Source: Methanobrevibacter thaueri | Lineage (GTDB): Archaea; Methanobacteriota; Methanobacteria; Methanobacteriales; Methanobacteriaceae | Length of the DNA: 49,980 nt | Direction of reading: 5' to 3' | NCBI RefSeq assembly: GCF_015062915.1 | Contig: NZ_SUTJ01000011.1 | Location: 1-49,980, forward strand | Shown here: in pieces, positions 1 to 9,272 of the stretch | Layout: each line of letters begins with the position of its first letter | Position numbering within the stretch: position 1 is the stretch's first letter | Made by a program: the position numbers and the translations under genes | Notes under the pieces: model-generated | What the model was told of the DNA's origin: nothing | Databases searched by the model: none | Seen by the model: the letters and a program-made list of their open reading frames with translations, nothing else

Positions 1-1046
1 CCTACGTAATCGGAAGGTAATGCACCCATATCACAAGCACCTTGTACGTTGTTTTGTCCTCTTAATGGGTTTACACCGGTACCTTGTCTACCAATGTTAC
101 CAGTTAACATTGCGAGGTTTGCGGTGGACATAACGTTGTCTGCTCCGTGAGAGTGTTCGGTAATACCTAATGAGTATACGATAGCTGCTTTGTCAGCAGA
201 TGCGTATTCAATAGCTAAGTGTTCAATTACTTCAGGTTTGATTCCGGTAATTTCGGAAGCCATGTCTAAAGTGTATTTTTGAACGGTTTCTTTCATTTCT
301 TCGAAACCTTTGGTTCTGTAGTGGATGAACTCTTCGTCTTGTAATCCTCTGTCGATGATTACTTTAATCATAGCGTTCATTAAAGCTACGTCAGTACCGG
401 TTTCAAATTGAACGTATTCATCTGCGATTTTAGCAGTAGGAGTGAATCTTGGGTCTAATACAACTAATTTAGCACCGTTTTGTTTTGCTTGGATTAATTT
501 ACGTCCGAACAATGGGTGTGCTTCCATGTTGTTGGAACCGATACAGAAGATGTAGTCTGCTTCTTTGATACTGTCGAATCCGTTGGTCATAGCACCTGAT
601 CCGAAAGTGTTAGCTAAACCTGCTACAGTAGGACCGTGACAGATACGTGCACAGTGGTCTACGTTTTGGGTTCCACAAGCTACTCTTGCTAATTTTTGAG
701 TAATGTAAATGTTTTCGTTTGGTGAACGAGCACATGCGTAGAATCCAACTTTGTTTGGATCTTCGTCAGATACTTCTTTGAGTTTGTTAGCAACAAGGTC
801 TAATGCTTCATCCCATGATGCTTCTCTGAATTCACCGTTTTCTTTTATTAAAGGAGTAGTTAATCTGTCTTCCCTATTAATAAATTGGTATCCAAAGTTT
901 CCTTTTGGACATACTTTACCCTCGTTTACAGGGTGTCTTTTTAAAGGTTCTACACCAACAATTTTACCGTCTTTTACAACGAAGTTGAGTCCACAACCAG
1001 TACCACAGTATGGACAAATTGTTGGGACATATTTTATCTCAACCAT
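1..1046 (-). CDS. fdhA: Formate dehydrogenase alpha (catalytic) subunit, N-terminal part; C-terminus lies beyond the window edge
   Basis: Molybdopterin (Mo or W) oxidoreductase that oxidises formate to CO2 and passes electrons to F420/heterodisulfide reductase partners in formate-using methanogens. Read on the minus strand from 1046, the protein opens with a 4Fe-4S motif (CPYCGTGCG, then KVCPKGN), followed by the molybdopterin domain. The motif CARICHGPT puts cysteine (TGT at 639-641, codon 136) where some homologues carry selenocysteine. A GGAGAT ribosome site lies 7 bases before the ATG. It follows fdhC on the same strand with an 81-bp gap holding a hairpin. About 348 residues are visible; the family is near 680, so this is a window truncation and not a broken gene. 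Confidence 0.95.
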   Translation of the reverse strand, partial: MVEIKYVPTICPYCGTGCGLNFVVKDGKIVGVEPLKRHPVNEGKVCPKGNFGYQFINREDRLTTPLIKENGEFREASWDEALDLVANKLKEVSDEDPNKVGFYACARSPNENIYITQKLARVACGTQNVDHCARICHGPTVAGLANTFGSGAMTNGFDSIKEADYIFCIGSNNMEAHPLFGRKLIQAKQNGAKLVVLDPRFTPTAKIADEYVQFETGTDVALMNAMIKVIIDRGLQDEEFIHYRTKGFEEMKETVQKYTLDMASEITGIKPEVIEHLAIEYASADKAAIVYSLGITEHSHGADNVMSTANLAMLTGNIGRQGTGVNPLRGQNNVQGACDMGALPSDYV

Positions 1047-1091
1047 TTTATAATCTCCAAAATATATTTTTATTTAAATAAAGTAAAAAAA

Positions 1092-1112
1092 AAGAAGCTT
1101 TAAAAGCTTCTT
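1092..1112 (-). terminator. Hairpin plus T tract between fdhC and fdhA
   Basis: Read on the minus strand, arms AAGAAGCTTT and AAAGCTTCTT enclose a single T and are followed by about nine T. It looks like an intrinsic-type terminator or processing site placed inside the fdhC-fdhA transcription unit, so it may set the ratio of transporter to enzyme mRNA. A TATA-like stretch (TATTTAAATA, 1071-1080) after it could give fdhA its own start. Confidence 0.7.
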
Positions 1113-1127
1113 ATGTAATTTACTAGC

Positions 1128-1934
1128 TTATTCTTTTAAGTAGGTGTACCAGTAGATACATGCTACAAAGATTGCTCCACCGATAATGTTACCGATAGTT
1201 ACTGGAATTAAGTTGTTAACAATGATAGTACTCCAAGTTACGCCTTTAGCACCTAAGAACATACCTAATGGTATGAAGAACATGTTTGCGACACTGTGCT
1301 CAAATCCTATGGTAACGAAAGCCATAATTGGGAACCAAATACCAACGATTTTACCAATAATATCATCAGATGCGTTAGCTAACCATACAGCTAAACATAC
1401 AAGCCAGTTACAACCAATAGCCTTAATCATAGCTACTGTGAATGGCATGGTAACTTTACCTTCAGCTACTGCAATTGCTTTTGCAGAAATTGCGTATGCT
1501 GGTGCGGTTGCGTCAGTAGGAGTAATTCCTCCCATGAAAGCGAGAACGTATGCAACGAATAATGCACCTACAAAGTTGAAAATCCAACTTATTACCCAGT
1601 TTTTAGCGAGACCTCCAACAGATGCGGTTCCATCTAAAACACCGAGGGTCATAAACATTACGTTACCAGTGAAGAGTTCTGATCCTGCGAGAACAACAAT
1701 GATCAAACCTACAGGGAACACTGCACCGAATACGAATTTTTCTAAACCAAGTGGAGCGCCTGCTTTTAACATACCTGCGCTTGCCACTACAGCTAATAAA
1801 CCACCGAATGCAATATATGCTCCTGCTAAAAAGGAGAGTAATATTACATTAACAATATTTGCAGAGTTTTTTGCTCCAGCAGTTCCTGAAATTGCTTTTG
1901 CAGTTTCTACTGGACTTTTAAAAGATGAACTCAT
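1128..1934 (-). CDS. fdhC: Formate transporter, FNT (formate/nitrite transporter) family
   Basis: Integral membrane channel/transporter for formate, supplying the adjacent formate dehydrogenase. The 268-aa protein has the FNT layout: a short polar N-terminus, six hydrophobic spans, and the conserved [13 protein letters not shown] segment ([15 protein letters not shown], about residues 81-95). Length is normal for the family. A GAGGTTGAT ribosome site sits a few bases before the ATG at 1934. It is the first gene of the minus-strand unit with fdhA downstream, the order known from Methanobacteriales fdhCAB operons. The promoter is probably the TATA box at 2031-2042. Substrate is inferred from the neighbour. 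Confidence 0.93.
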   Translation of the reverse strand: MSSSFKSPVETAKAISGTAGAKNSANIVNVILLSFLAGAYIAFGGLLAVVASAGMLKAGAPLGLEKFVFGAVFPVGLIIVVLAGSELFTGNVMFMTLGVLDGTASVGGLAKNWVISWIFNFVGALFVAYVLAFMGGITPTDATAPAYAISAKAIAVAEGKVTMPFTVAMIKAIGCNWLVCLAVWLANASDDIIGKIVGIWFPIMAFVTIGFEHSVANMFFIPLGMFLGAKGVTWSTIIVNNLIPVTIGNIIGGAIFVACIYWYTYLKE

Positions 1935-2572
1935 ATTATCAACCTCTTTTATTCCCTTTTATTAATTTTGTATAATACTAATGAATCCCACAATTTAGTT
2001 CAAAGAGTATTATGATACTATATATTAGTGTTATATATAAAAAGGATTTTTCATTAGAGCCTAAAAGAAATATTTAAATACTACAAAGTAATAAAATTAA
2101 ACATAATGATAAATCATGATGGATTATATACACATCGTGTTATGATGCTTTTTTTCTCAAAATACTTTTAAACCGACCTTAATTTAATCTAATTTTATTG
2201 AATAATCGTTGAATTCTTATAAAAATTTAAATTAACTTTTATTTTTAATAAAATTTAAAAAAAATTACCATGTGAAAATATATTAATATCGGTTTATTTG
2301 GGCCTAAAATATCATAAAATTCACATCATTGAAAAACAATGGAAATTAAAAAAAATAAATCGTTGAAACAAATATTTCTAAAAGAAAAATTTTAGGCTAA
2401 CTAAAATTTGTTTATAATGACATGAAATGAAAAAATTCGATAAAAGCAAATAAGAATGAGTTTAGAATCAATGCAAAATATCGATGATAACAAACTTTTA
2501 GAGTAAAAAAATAGTACAAAATCAATATTTTAATATAACATGTGTAATAATATAATAATCAAAGGTGGAATT
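1935..2572. other. AT-rich non-coding region between divergent fdhC and fdhD
   Basis: Some 640 bp without a convincing gene. It holds the fdhC TATA box (2031-2042) and an inverted repeat at 2115-2139 (CATGATG, 11-base spacer with TTATATA, CATCGTG) followed by a run of seven T. The rest is A/T runs with scattered TATA-like sequences. The fdhD promoter is presumably near 2526-2540. No RNA gene is recognised. Confidence 0.6.
2031..2042 (-). promoter_or_regulatory. TATA box of the fdhC-fdhA transcription unit
   Basis: On the minus strand TTTATATATAA lies about 90 bases before the fdhC start codon. With the usual archaeal spacing the transcript would begin near 2010, leaving a leader of roughly 75 bases. 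Inferred from sequence only. Confidence 0.6.
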
Positions 2573-3319
2573 ATGAAAATAGAGCAAATCGATGCCATCA
2601 GCTTTAAAAACGATCAAGTCGACGAAGTTAAGGAAAAAGTTGTAAAAGATGAAACAGTAACATTAACAATCAACGGCAACATTTCACGCAGCCTATCTGC
2701 AATCGAAGACTCCCTAAAGGAGTTTGCAGTAGGGTATCTCTTCAATGAGAACATGGTCAAGTCATTGGACGACATCAAAAGCATTGAAATTGACGGACCA
2801 CAAATCAATGTTGAAATCGATGACACACTTCTTAAAACAAACGAAACAGTATTGTGCTCTGACTCAGCAGGAGGATGGAGAAGCAAAATAAAGGATGTGA
2901 ACCCTGTGGAATCAGATTTTCAGGTGGATGTCCATGAACTGCTCGACAGAATCGAGGAGCTTAAAAACAATGCTGAAATCTGGCAGGCAACAGGAGGAAC
3001 CCATGTTGCAGGAATTGTTTATAAAGATCAGTTCATTGTAAAAGAGGACGTGAGCCGTCACGTTGCAGTCGATAAGGTAATAGGATATGGAATACTCCAC
3101 GATTTTGATTTGAAAAACAGTTATGTAATATACAGCGGCAGGATGCCTGCGGACATGGTCATCAAGATGACAAGGACAGGGGTTCCTATTCTAGCGTCAA
3201 ACGCAGCTCCCGCTAACTCAGGATACAATATTGCAAAAAAAGGAAATATTACATTGGTTGGATTCCTAAGAGGCCAACGCTGTAATATATATAATAATCA
3301 GAATAGAATCCTATTCTAG
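2573..3319 (+). CDS. fdhD: FdhD, sulfur-transfer protein for formate dehydrogenase molybdenum cofactor
   Basis: FdhD moves sulfur from a cysteine desulfurase to the Mo/W cofactor before insertion in formate dehydrogenase. Signs of the family: the CSDSAGGWRSK segment near residue 87, then GRMPADMV, GVPILASNAAPANSG and the C-terminal TLVGFLRGQRCNIY. The start is taken at 2573 because AAAGGTGGAATT precedes that ATG; an upstream in-frame ATG at 2540 lacks such a site. 248 aa. Only one cysteine is seen where many bacterial FdhD proteins carry CxxC. It is divergent from fdhC/fdhA and its end overlaps the convergent hxlB by 9 bp. Confidence 0.9.
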   Translation: MKIEQIDAISFKNDQVDEVKEKVVKDETVTLTINGNISRSLSAIEDSLKEFAVGYLFNENMVKSLDDIKSIEIDGPQINVEIDDTLLKTNETVLCSDSAGGWRSKIKDVNPVESDFQVDVHELLDRIEELKNNAEIWQATGGTHVAGIVYKDQFIVKEDVSRHVAVDKVIGYGILHDFDLKNSYVIYSGRMPADMVIKMTRTGVPILASNAAPANSGYNIAKKGNITLVGFLRGQRCNIYNNQNRILF

Positions 3320-3901
3320 AACTGTGTGTCTTGCTTTTAAGTCGCTTTCAGTTTGGTGCATTTTTTCCATTAGTTCGGAAACGATAGCATCAAGGAACAC
3401 TAATGTGGTTAATTCAAAAGCGGTACCTAAAGGAGTCAGGGAAGTGTAGTTTCCGTGGATTTGACGTTTGATGTAATTTTCATCATCCACTTCTTTTTTT
3501 GTTCTTCCTTTGACAAGAATATAACTGTCACATAATTGACCTAAGGTAGATTCAGGGTAAGATGTTAAAGCCAATACTTTAGAACCTCTATTTTTAGCGA
3601 TTTTAGCAGCAGAAACAATTGTATTGGTTTCTCCAGAACCTGAAATAGCTATAATACAGTCATCCTCATAGATAGCTGGGGAAATTGTTTCACCTACAAC
3701 ATAAGCACTTAGGCCTAAATGCATTAATCTCATTGCAAACGCTTTAGCTGCAAGTCCTGATCTTCCAGCTCCTGTAACAAAAATGTTTTTGGAGTTAATA
3801 ATAATTTCTTCAAATTTTTCAATAGCTTCTTCATCTAAATAATCTTGTGCACTTTCAATATTGTCCAATATAGCCTTAATAGAGGTTTTCATTATTTCCA
3901 T
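3311..3901 (-). CDS. hxlB: 3-hexulose-6-phosphate isomerase (SIS domain)
   Basis: Isomerises hexulose-6-phosphate and fructose-6-phosphate; with the partner synthase it forms the archaeal route to ribulose-5-phosphate. The 196-aa protein is a single SIS domain: FVTGAGRSGLAAKAFAMRL near residues 40-58, ISGSGET near 86-92, then LTSYPEST and the C-terminal helix expected of the HxlB/MJ1247 group. AGGTTAG precedes the ATG at 3901; a second ATG three codons in is possible. It overlaps fdhD tail to tail and is divergent from the regulator at 3959, with 57 bp between them. Confidence 0.9.
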   Translation of the reverse strand: MEIMKTSIKAILDNIESAQDYLDEEAIEKFEEIIINSKNIFVTGAGRSGLAAKAFAMRLMHLGLSAYVVGETISPAIYEDDCIIAISGSGETNTIVSAAKIAKNRGSKVLALTSYPESTLGQLCDSYILVKGRTKKEVDDENYIKRQIHGNYTSLTPLGTAFELTTLVFLDAIVSELMEKMHQTESDLKARHTVLE

Positions 3902-3958
3902 TTTATCTAACCTATAAATCGATATTATTAATTATGATTACAATTTTATTTATAATTA

Positions 3959-4828
3959 ATGAAATTTGAAAGTAAGGGACTGATAAGTCTGGAGATAGAT
4001 GGGGAAATCTATGACTATAAGTTATACCAGAGCCTGGAATCCTTATCCAGAAGCAAATCCCAACGAAAATCCGCAAAGGAGTTAGGAATTTCACACACCG
4101 TATTCAATAGAAGATTGCTCAAGGCAGAAGAGAAGTTGGGTGTGAAAATCACACGAAAGGTAGGAAACGGAACATTGTTGACACCGGATGGTGAAGCTCT
4201 TCTTGAAGAATTCAGGAAATACCTGATTCAAATAGAGAAAACCTCCAACATCAACATTGCAGGAGGACATATCAGCACAGGCCTTCTGGAAAGTATCGAC
4301 ACACCGTTCAACACCAACATCTACAGCAGCACTGACGAGGATGCTTTTGAGCTTGCAAAAAGGGGAGCGGTTGATATTCTGACATTGGACGACCCTTTGA
4401 TTGCATATGAAAGGGACATAAATTTCATGCCGATAGCCTATGACTATCTTGTTCTGGTTGCAAGTCCCGAGTCCAAGAACATCGACAGCATTTCCGATTT
4501 GGAGGGGCTTGACTTTGTAAACGTCAACGGATCCGCCCAGAGGCTTGCATGGAACAGCCTGAACCATTATGACATAGAGTACAATATCATTGCCAATGTA
4601 AATTCCCAATTTGATGCATTTAAAATGGTGAGGAATTCTGAAAACCTCTACACTTTTCTCAATGCAAGTTATTTCAAGGGAAATGAACTTTTGAAGTATG
4701 ATACCCAGCATGTAATCAGTGTGATTAAAGTCAACGATGACAAGGCCGAAGTTGATGATTTCATCAGGTTCCTGATTAATGAAGGTCAGGAAATGATTGA
4801 AAAAGAGGGTTTCAGTCGCATGGGATAA
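3959..4828 (+). CDS. ModE/LysR-like regulator with periplasmic-binding-protein-like sensor domain
   Basis: Predicted DNA-binding regulator of 289 aa. Residues about 20-85 form a winged helix of the ModE/LysR type (RKSAKELGISHTVFNRRLL, then KLGVKITRKVGNGTLLTPDG). Residues about 100-285 look like a type-2 periplasmic-binding domain used inside the cell as a ligand sensor (ESIDTPFNTNIYSS, MPIAYDYLVLVASPESKNI, FVNVNGSAQRLAWNSL). Archaeal proteins of this build are often linked to molybdate/tungstate or cofactor control. Its position beside fdhD, fdhC and fdhA fits that but does not prove it. There is no clear ribosome site, so the mRNA may be leaderless. Confidence 0.75.
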   Translation: MKFESKGLISLEIDGEIYDYKLYQSLESLSRSKSQRKSAKELGISHTVFNRRLLKAEEKLGVKITRKVGNGTLLTPDGEALLEEFRKYLIQIEKTSNINIAGGHISTGLLESIDTPFNTNIYSSTDEDAFELAKRGAVDILTLDDPLIAYERDINFMPIAYDYLVLVASPESKNIDSISDLEGLDFVNVNGSAQRLAWNSLNHYDIEYNIIANVNSQFDAFKMVRNSENLYTFLNASYFKGNELLKYDTQHVISVIKVNDDKAEVDDFIRFLINEGQEMIEKEGFSRMG

Positions 4829-4911
4829 TACTTTCCAAATGCTCTCGGCAAAAATGAATATTAATATTACTATATATTACATACCATCACTCACGTTACA
4901 CCGTGTTTTTG

Positions 4912-4945
4912 TGAAAGTTCATATGCCAACCAATATGCACTTTCA
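4912..4945. repeat. 34-bp interrupted palindrome upstream of the PfkB-family kinase
   Basis: Arms TGAAAGTtCATAT (4912-4924) and ATATGcACTTTCA (4933-4945) pair at 12 of 13 positions around the 8-base loop GCCAACCA. No T tract follows on either side. It lies about 25 bases upstream of a probable TATA (4969-4980) of the kinase gene, so an operator is as likely as an RNA hairpin. Confidence 0.6.
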
Positions 4946-5001
4946 AAAGATTAAATAATGATGAAACACAATATAAAATTGAAAGATAAAAAGGCGATAT
5001 T

Positions 5002-5916
5002 ATGGCAAAAAACAGAGATTTACTAGCAATTGGCCACTCTGCTCATGATTACATTATTAGAGTGCCTGAATTTCCAAAAGCTAATTTTTCAGCTCCTATA
5101 ACCAACATGAAAACCTTTAATGGTGGAGCAGCTGCAAATGTAGCTTGTGTTGGAGCAAAATTAGGATTAAAGACCTCCCTCGTTTCAGCTGTCGGAGGAG
5201 ATTTCAAAAGAACCGAATATTATGAACACATGCAAAATTTGGGTATCGACACTGAATCACTAATCATTGTTCCGGGCGAAGAGACACCTACAGCATTTGT
5301 ACTGACTAACGATAATGACGACCAAATCAGTTACTTCTACTGGGGAGCCGCAAAGGAATTTGCACAAAGTAAAGTTCCTATAAAAGCGATTGAAAATGCA
5401 GAAGCCGTTCACTTGGCTACCGGTGACCCTGAATTCAACTGGAAATGTTCAAAGGAAGCTAAAGACCAAGACCTGCTTGTTTCATTTGATCCAGGTCAAG
5501 ACCTTGGAATGTATGACACCAAAAAGTTGATTGACGTCATTGAAAATACAACCATTCTTTTCGGAAATCACCATGAAATCGAAAGAATCCTTGATGCGGT
5601 TGAAGTTGACTTGACCGGCTTGAGGAACATGGGGCCTAAAATCATCGTCAAGACCTGTGGAGCAAGAGGCTGTGAAATTTATTCAAATGAAGATAAAATC
5701 ATCATTGATGCAATCCCTACCGAAGCAATTGACCCTACCGGTGCGGGAGATTCATATAGGGCAGGATTCCTATCAAGATTCCTGAATGGAGAATCACTTG
5801 AAGAGTCCGCCAAGTTCGCATCATCTGTTTCTTCATTCATCATTCAACATCAAGGTTGTCAAACAAATATGCCAACTTTTGATGAAGCATTTGAAAGAAT
5901 GAGCGAATTTTACTAA
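5002..5916 (+). CDS. PfkB-family carbohydrate/nucleoside kinase
   Basis: Ribokinase-fold kinase, 304 aa, that phosphorylates a sugar or nucleoside with ATP. The N-terminal half shows the substrate-side motif FNGGAAANVACVGAKLG (about residues 38-54). The C-terminal half carries the PfkB signature DPTGAGDSYRAGF (about 247-259), with D250 of the GAGD group as the expected base. Archaeal members such as the MJ0406 nucleoside kinase are similar in length. The exact substrate cannot be read from sequence. The gene is monocistronic, with a weak GGCGAT ribosome site and a hairpin over its stop codon. Confidence 0.85.
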   Translation: MAKNRDLLAIGHSAHDYIIRVPEFPKANFSAPITNMKTFNGGAAANVACVGAKLGLKTSLVSAVGGDFKRTEYYEHMQNLGIDTESLIIVPGEETPTAFVLTNDNDDQISYFYWGAAKEFAQSKVPIKAIENAEAVHLATGDPEFNWKCSKEAKDQDLLVSFDPGQDLGMYDTKKLIDVIENTTILFGNHHEIERILDAVEVDLTGLRNMGPKIIVKTCGARGCEIYSNEDKIIIDAIPTEAIDPTGAGDSYRAGFLSRFLNGESLEESAKFASSVSSFIIQHQGCQTNMPTFDEAFERMSEFY

Positions 5917-5920
5917 TTCG
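5904..5920 (+). terminator. Hairpin containing the PfkB-kinase stop codon
   Basis: Arms CGAATT and AATTCG around TTACT. The TAA at 5914-5916 is inside the hairpin and a T-rich stretch (CATTTTTTC) follows. Short stem, hence moderate confidence. Confidence 0.5.
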
Positions 5921-6049
5921 AACATTTTTTCAATTTTACTTTATTTTTATCAATACTTCTTTATTTTTGTTATAACTTATTAAAAATTACTATTTTTAAA
6001 AATCACTTTAATTATTTCAATAAATCTTGAAATTAAATTCAACCAATTA

Positions 6050-6058
6050 ATTTATATA
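6050..6058 (+). promoter_or_regulatory. TATA box of thiC
   Basis: ATTTATATA lies about 90 bases before the thiC start, giving an expected transcript start near 6080 and a leader of about 65 bases. No TPP-riboswitch-like element was recognised in that leader. Confidence 0.5.
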
Positions 6059-6146
6059 CTATTAAATCGAAATAAGGAATTATCAATTTAATATGAGAAA
6101 TTAATAAAATGAATTTGACTGTTTTAAAACATAATTGAGGGATATT

Positions 6147-7445
6147 ATGACACAGATTAGTGATGCAAAAAAAGGCATATTGACAGAAGAGATGAAGCAT
6201 GTTGCAAAAATAGAAAATGTTAGTGAAGAATTCATATTAAAATCAGTGGCTGAAGGAACAATAGTAATACCAAGTAACGTTAACAGAGACATTGAAGCTG
6301 CAGGAATTGGAGCAGGACTCAGGACAAAAGTGAACGCAACCGTCGGAACCTCCACAGACATCGTTGATTTTGATGAGGAAGTGCACAAGGCACAAATCGC
6401 AATAGACCATGGTGCAGACTGCCTGATGGAATTGAGCATTGGCGGAGACCTTGACGTAATAAGAAGAAGAGTTCTTGACATGTCCCCATTGCCAGTGGGA
6501 TCAGTACCAGTTTATCAAGCAGCAATTGAAAGTATCAGAAGAGACGGTTCAGTGGTTTACATGGATGAGGATGACCTCTTCAACACCATTGAAAAGCAAG
6601 CAAAAGACGGTATCGACTTTATGGCCGTTCACAGCAGTATCAATATCGAAACATTAACCAGACTCAAAAGACAAGGACGTGTAACAGGACTCGTTTCCCG
6701 TGGAGGGTCATTCATGTCCGGATGGATTGTTGAAAATGAAAAGGAAAACCCATTGTACGCCAACTTCGATTACGTTCTCGAAATCGCAAAGGAACATGAT
6801 GTGGTATTATCACTTGCAAACGGTATGAGAGCAGGATCCATTGCCGATTCAACAGACAGGGCACAAATACAAGAATTGATCATTTTAGGAGAATTAATCG
6901 ACAGATCCCGTGAAGCCGGAGTGCAATGTATGATTGAAGGGCCAGGACACATTCCAATCAACGAAATTCCAACAAACGTAATGATTCAAAAGAAAATGTG
7001 TTCCAACGCTCCTTTCTACATGCTCGGACCTATCGTATGTGATGTTGCACCGGGTTACGACCACATCGTATCCGCTATCGGAGCTGCATCTTCAGCAAAA
7101 GCCGGAGCAGACTTCATCTGCTATGTTACCCCTGCAGAGCACCTTGCATTGCCTAACCCTGATGACGTTAGGGAAGGAGTCATCGCAACCAAGATTGGAG
7201 CATATGCGGGAGACCTTGCAACCGGTCAAATCGACGGTTCACAAGACCTTGCAATGGCAGAGGCACGTAAAAGACTTGACTGGGAAGCACAATATGAATG
7301 TGCAATGTTTCCGGAAGCTGCACGTGCAAAAAGAGACCAAAGACCTCCTGAAGAGGAAGACACCTGTACAATGTGCGGAAACTACTGTGCAGTAAAAATC
7401 GTTAACGAATGGTTGGACCAATCCGATTCCGACCTCATTAAATAG
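6147..7445 (+). CDS. thiC: Phosphomethylpyrimidine synthase ThiC
   Basis: Radical SAM enzyme that rearranges aminoimidazole ribotide to HMP phosphate, the pyrimidine half of thiamine. The 432-aa protein shows ThiC landmarks: [40 protein letters not shown] text ([15 protein letters not shown]), [15 protein letters not shown], and the C-terminal cluster motif CTMCGNYC (C407, C410, C414). That spacing is CX2CX3C, one residue shorter than the CX2CX4C of bacterial enzymes. The start at 6147 follows GAGGGAT; a TTG 12 bases upstream is rejected. The gene is transcribed alone and ends in a strong hairpin. Confidence 0.95.
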   Translation: MTQISDAKKGILTEEMKHVAKIENVSEEFILKSVAEGTIVIPSNVNRDIEAAGIGAGLRTKVNATVGTSTDIVDFDEEVHKAQIAIDHGADCLMELSIGGDLDVIRRRVLDMSPLPVGSVPVYQAAIESIRRDGSVVYMDEDDLFNTIEKQAKDGIDFMAVHSSINIETLTRLKRQGRVTGLVSRGGSFMSGWIVENEKENPLYANFDYVLEIAKEHDVVLSLANGMRAGSIADSTDRAQIQELIILGELIDRSREAGVQCMIEGPGHIPINEIPTNVMIQKKMCSNAPFYMLGPIVCDVAPGYDHIVSAIGAASSAKAGADFICYVTPAEHLALPNPDDVREGVIATKIGAYAGDLATGQIDGSQDLAMAEARKRLDWEAQYECAMFPEAARAKRDQRPPEEEDTCTMCGNYCAVKIVNEWLDQSDSDLIK

Positions 7446-7464
7446 ATTAATCTTAATCTATTTA
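7439..7464 (+). terminator. thiC terminator hairpin containing the stop codon
   Basis: Arms TAAATAGATTAA and TTAATCTATTTA (12 bp, 2-base centre; a 4-base loop in practice) span the TAG at 7443-7445. TTTTCTTTTTTT follows. Confidence 0.75.
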
Positions 7465-7665
7465 TTTTCTTTTTTTATACTATTTTACACTTGACCTGCA
7501 AGGAAAAAGGTCACTACAATGGATTTCATTTTATGCAACCTATAAAATCATGGCCTCAACAAAAGTCACCTGCAATTAAAATAATGTTTTTATATTAATA
7601 AATAGAGATATTATTATAATTACTTATTTTATGATAATCTTTTTATGAAAAAATGGTGAATATAG

Positions 7666-9249
7666 ATGACACACTGGATTGAAAACATAGCTAATGAATT
7701 AAGTAAAATGGATGTAGAAGAACATGTCATTGCAAGTGGAACCTCCATTTCAGGTTCAATACATATTGGAAACTCATGTGACATATTTGTAGCTAACGGA
7801 ATAGGAAAGAAATTAAGAGAAAAAGGAAAGAAAGCAAAAACAATATGGATTGCAGATGACCATGACCCATTAAGAAAAGTTCCATATCCTTTACCTGAAG
7901 ATTACGACAAATACCTTGGAATGCCATATTCAGTAATCCCATGTCCTGACGGATGCTGTGACAATTTCGTAGAGCATTTCGAAAAACCTTTACTTTCAGT
8001 TATGGATGATTACGGTATTGAAATGGAAACCAAATCCGGTTTTGAAATGTATAAATCCGGAGTTTATAACGATTACATAAGAACTTCACTTGAAAAAGTT
8101 GATGAAATCAAGGAAATCTTCAACGAATACAGAAGAGAACCTTTAGCTGATGACTGGTTGCCATACAACCCTATTTGTGACGAATGTGGACGTGTAAACA
8201 CCACATACGCTTACGATTATGACGGCGACATCATCAAGTACAGATGTGAATGCGGCCATGACGGTGAAATGGACATCAAATCAGGAAACGGTAAACTTAC
8301 CTGGAGAGTTGAATGGGCAGCAAGATGGAAAATATTCGGAACCACCTGTGAACCGTTCGGAAAAGACCATGCAGCAAGTGGAGGATCATATGACGTAAGT
8401 AGCGTCATTTCCGAAAAAATCTTCGATTACCCTGCACCTTATCCAGTGCCATACGAATGGATCACCCTTGACGGTGAAGCAATGAGTAAGTCCCACGGTG
8501 TCTTCTTCGCTCCTGAAGAATGGCTTAAAATCGGTCCTGCAGAAAGTCTTCACTACTACCTGTTCAGGTCAAAACCTATGAAAGCTAAAGACTTCTCACC
8601 AAAAATGCCTTACTTAGACTTTATCGATCAATTCGACACTGTTGAAAAAGTATTCTACGATGAAGTTGAAGCTCCATCTGAAAAAGAAGGCAGGAAATTC
8701 AAGGAAATCTATGAGATTGTGCAAATCAACGAAGGAAGTCCTTTACCATTCAGACCTCCTTTCAGATTCCTGGTCAACGCTTATCAGATTGCTGGTGACG
8801 ACTTGGAGAAAATCTTTGATATTCTCAAAAGAAACTCACAATTAACTAAAAGCTTTAAAGACAAGGAATTCGGTGACTTGACTGAAACTGAATTGGCACA
8901 ATACCGTGAAAGAGTTGACAATGTAATTTACTGGCTCGACACTTACGCACCTAAATTCGTTAAATTCCAAGTTCAGGAAAAAAGCGTGCCTAAATTACCA
9001 CTGACTCCGGAACAGGATCAGTTCCTGGCTGGCCTTGCCGATTTAATGGAAAGCACTGAGTTCAGCGATGCTGCTGACTTGCATGATGCAATGTATGGAA
9101 TCCTTGAAAGTCAAGGATTAAAACCACAAAAAGGTTTCCAAGCTATCTATAAAATGATTCTCGGTCAAAAACAAGGTCCAAGAGCAGCTTCATTCTTATT
9201 AAGTTTGGATAAGGACTTTGTTGTGAAAAGATTAAGAAAAGAAGCTTAA
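7666..9249 (+). CDS. lysS: Lysyl-tRNA synthetase, class I (archaeal type)
   Basis: Charges tRNA-Lys. This is the class I enzyme used by many archaea in place of the class II form: HIGN at residues 33-36 and AMSKS at 272-276 are the two class I nucleotide-binding signatures. A zinc-binding segment with CDECG and CECGHDG lies between them (about 174-203), and the helical anticodon-binding region fills the C-terminus. 527 aa, normal length. The gene stands alone, 220 bp after thiC, with a weak ribosome site and a hairpin at the stop codon that also faces the convergent GNAT gene. Confidence 0.96.
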   Translation: MTHWIENIANELSKMDVEEHVIASGTSISGSIHIGNSCDIFVANGIGKKLREKGKKAKTIWIADDHDPLRKVPYPLPEDYDKYLGMPYSVIPCPDGCCDNFVEHFEKPLLSVMDDYGIEMETKSGFEMYKSGVYNDYIRTSLEKVDEIKEIFNEYRREPLADDWLPYNPICDECGRVNTTYAYDYDGDIIKYRCECGHDGEMDIKSGNGKLTWRVEWAARWKIFGTTCEPFGKDHAASGGSYDVSSVISEKIFDYPAPYPVPYEWITLDGEAMSKSHGVFFAPEEWLKIGPAESLHYYLFRSKPMKAKDFSPKMPYLDFIDQFDTVEKVFYDEVEAPSEKEGRKFKEIYEIVQINEGSPLPFRPPFRFLVNAYQIAGDDLEKIFDILKRNSQLTKSFKDKEFGDLTETELAQYRERVDNVIYWLDTYAPKFVKFQVQEKSVPKLPLTPEQDQFLAGLADLMESTEFSDAADLHDAMYGILESQGLKPQKGFQAIYKMILGQKQGPRAASFLLSLDKDFVVKRLRKEA

Positions 9250-9255
9250 TCTTTT
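9226..9255. terminator. Bidirectional terminator between lysS and the GNAT gene
   Basis: Arms AAAAGATTAAG and CTTAATCTTTT around an 8-base loop include the lysS TAA (9247-9249). A T-rich run follows on the plus strand (CTTTTTTCTTTTTTTT). The same stem can serve minus-strand transcripts coming from 9273. Confidence 0.7.
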
Positions 9256-9272
9256 TAACTTTTTTCTTTTTT

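Noticed and set aside
639..641. Selenocysteine codon in fdhA
   Set aside because: The active-site codon reads TGT (cysteine), not TGA.
1186..1965. Open frame of 259 codons on the plus strand opposite fdhC
   Set aside because: Antisense shadow of a clear FNT transporter gene; no ribosome site and no recognisable protein.
5917..6146. TPP riboswitch before thiC
   Set aside because: No recognisable CTGAGA or ACCTGA-type conserved core was found in the leader.
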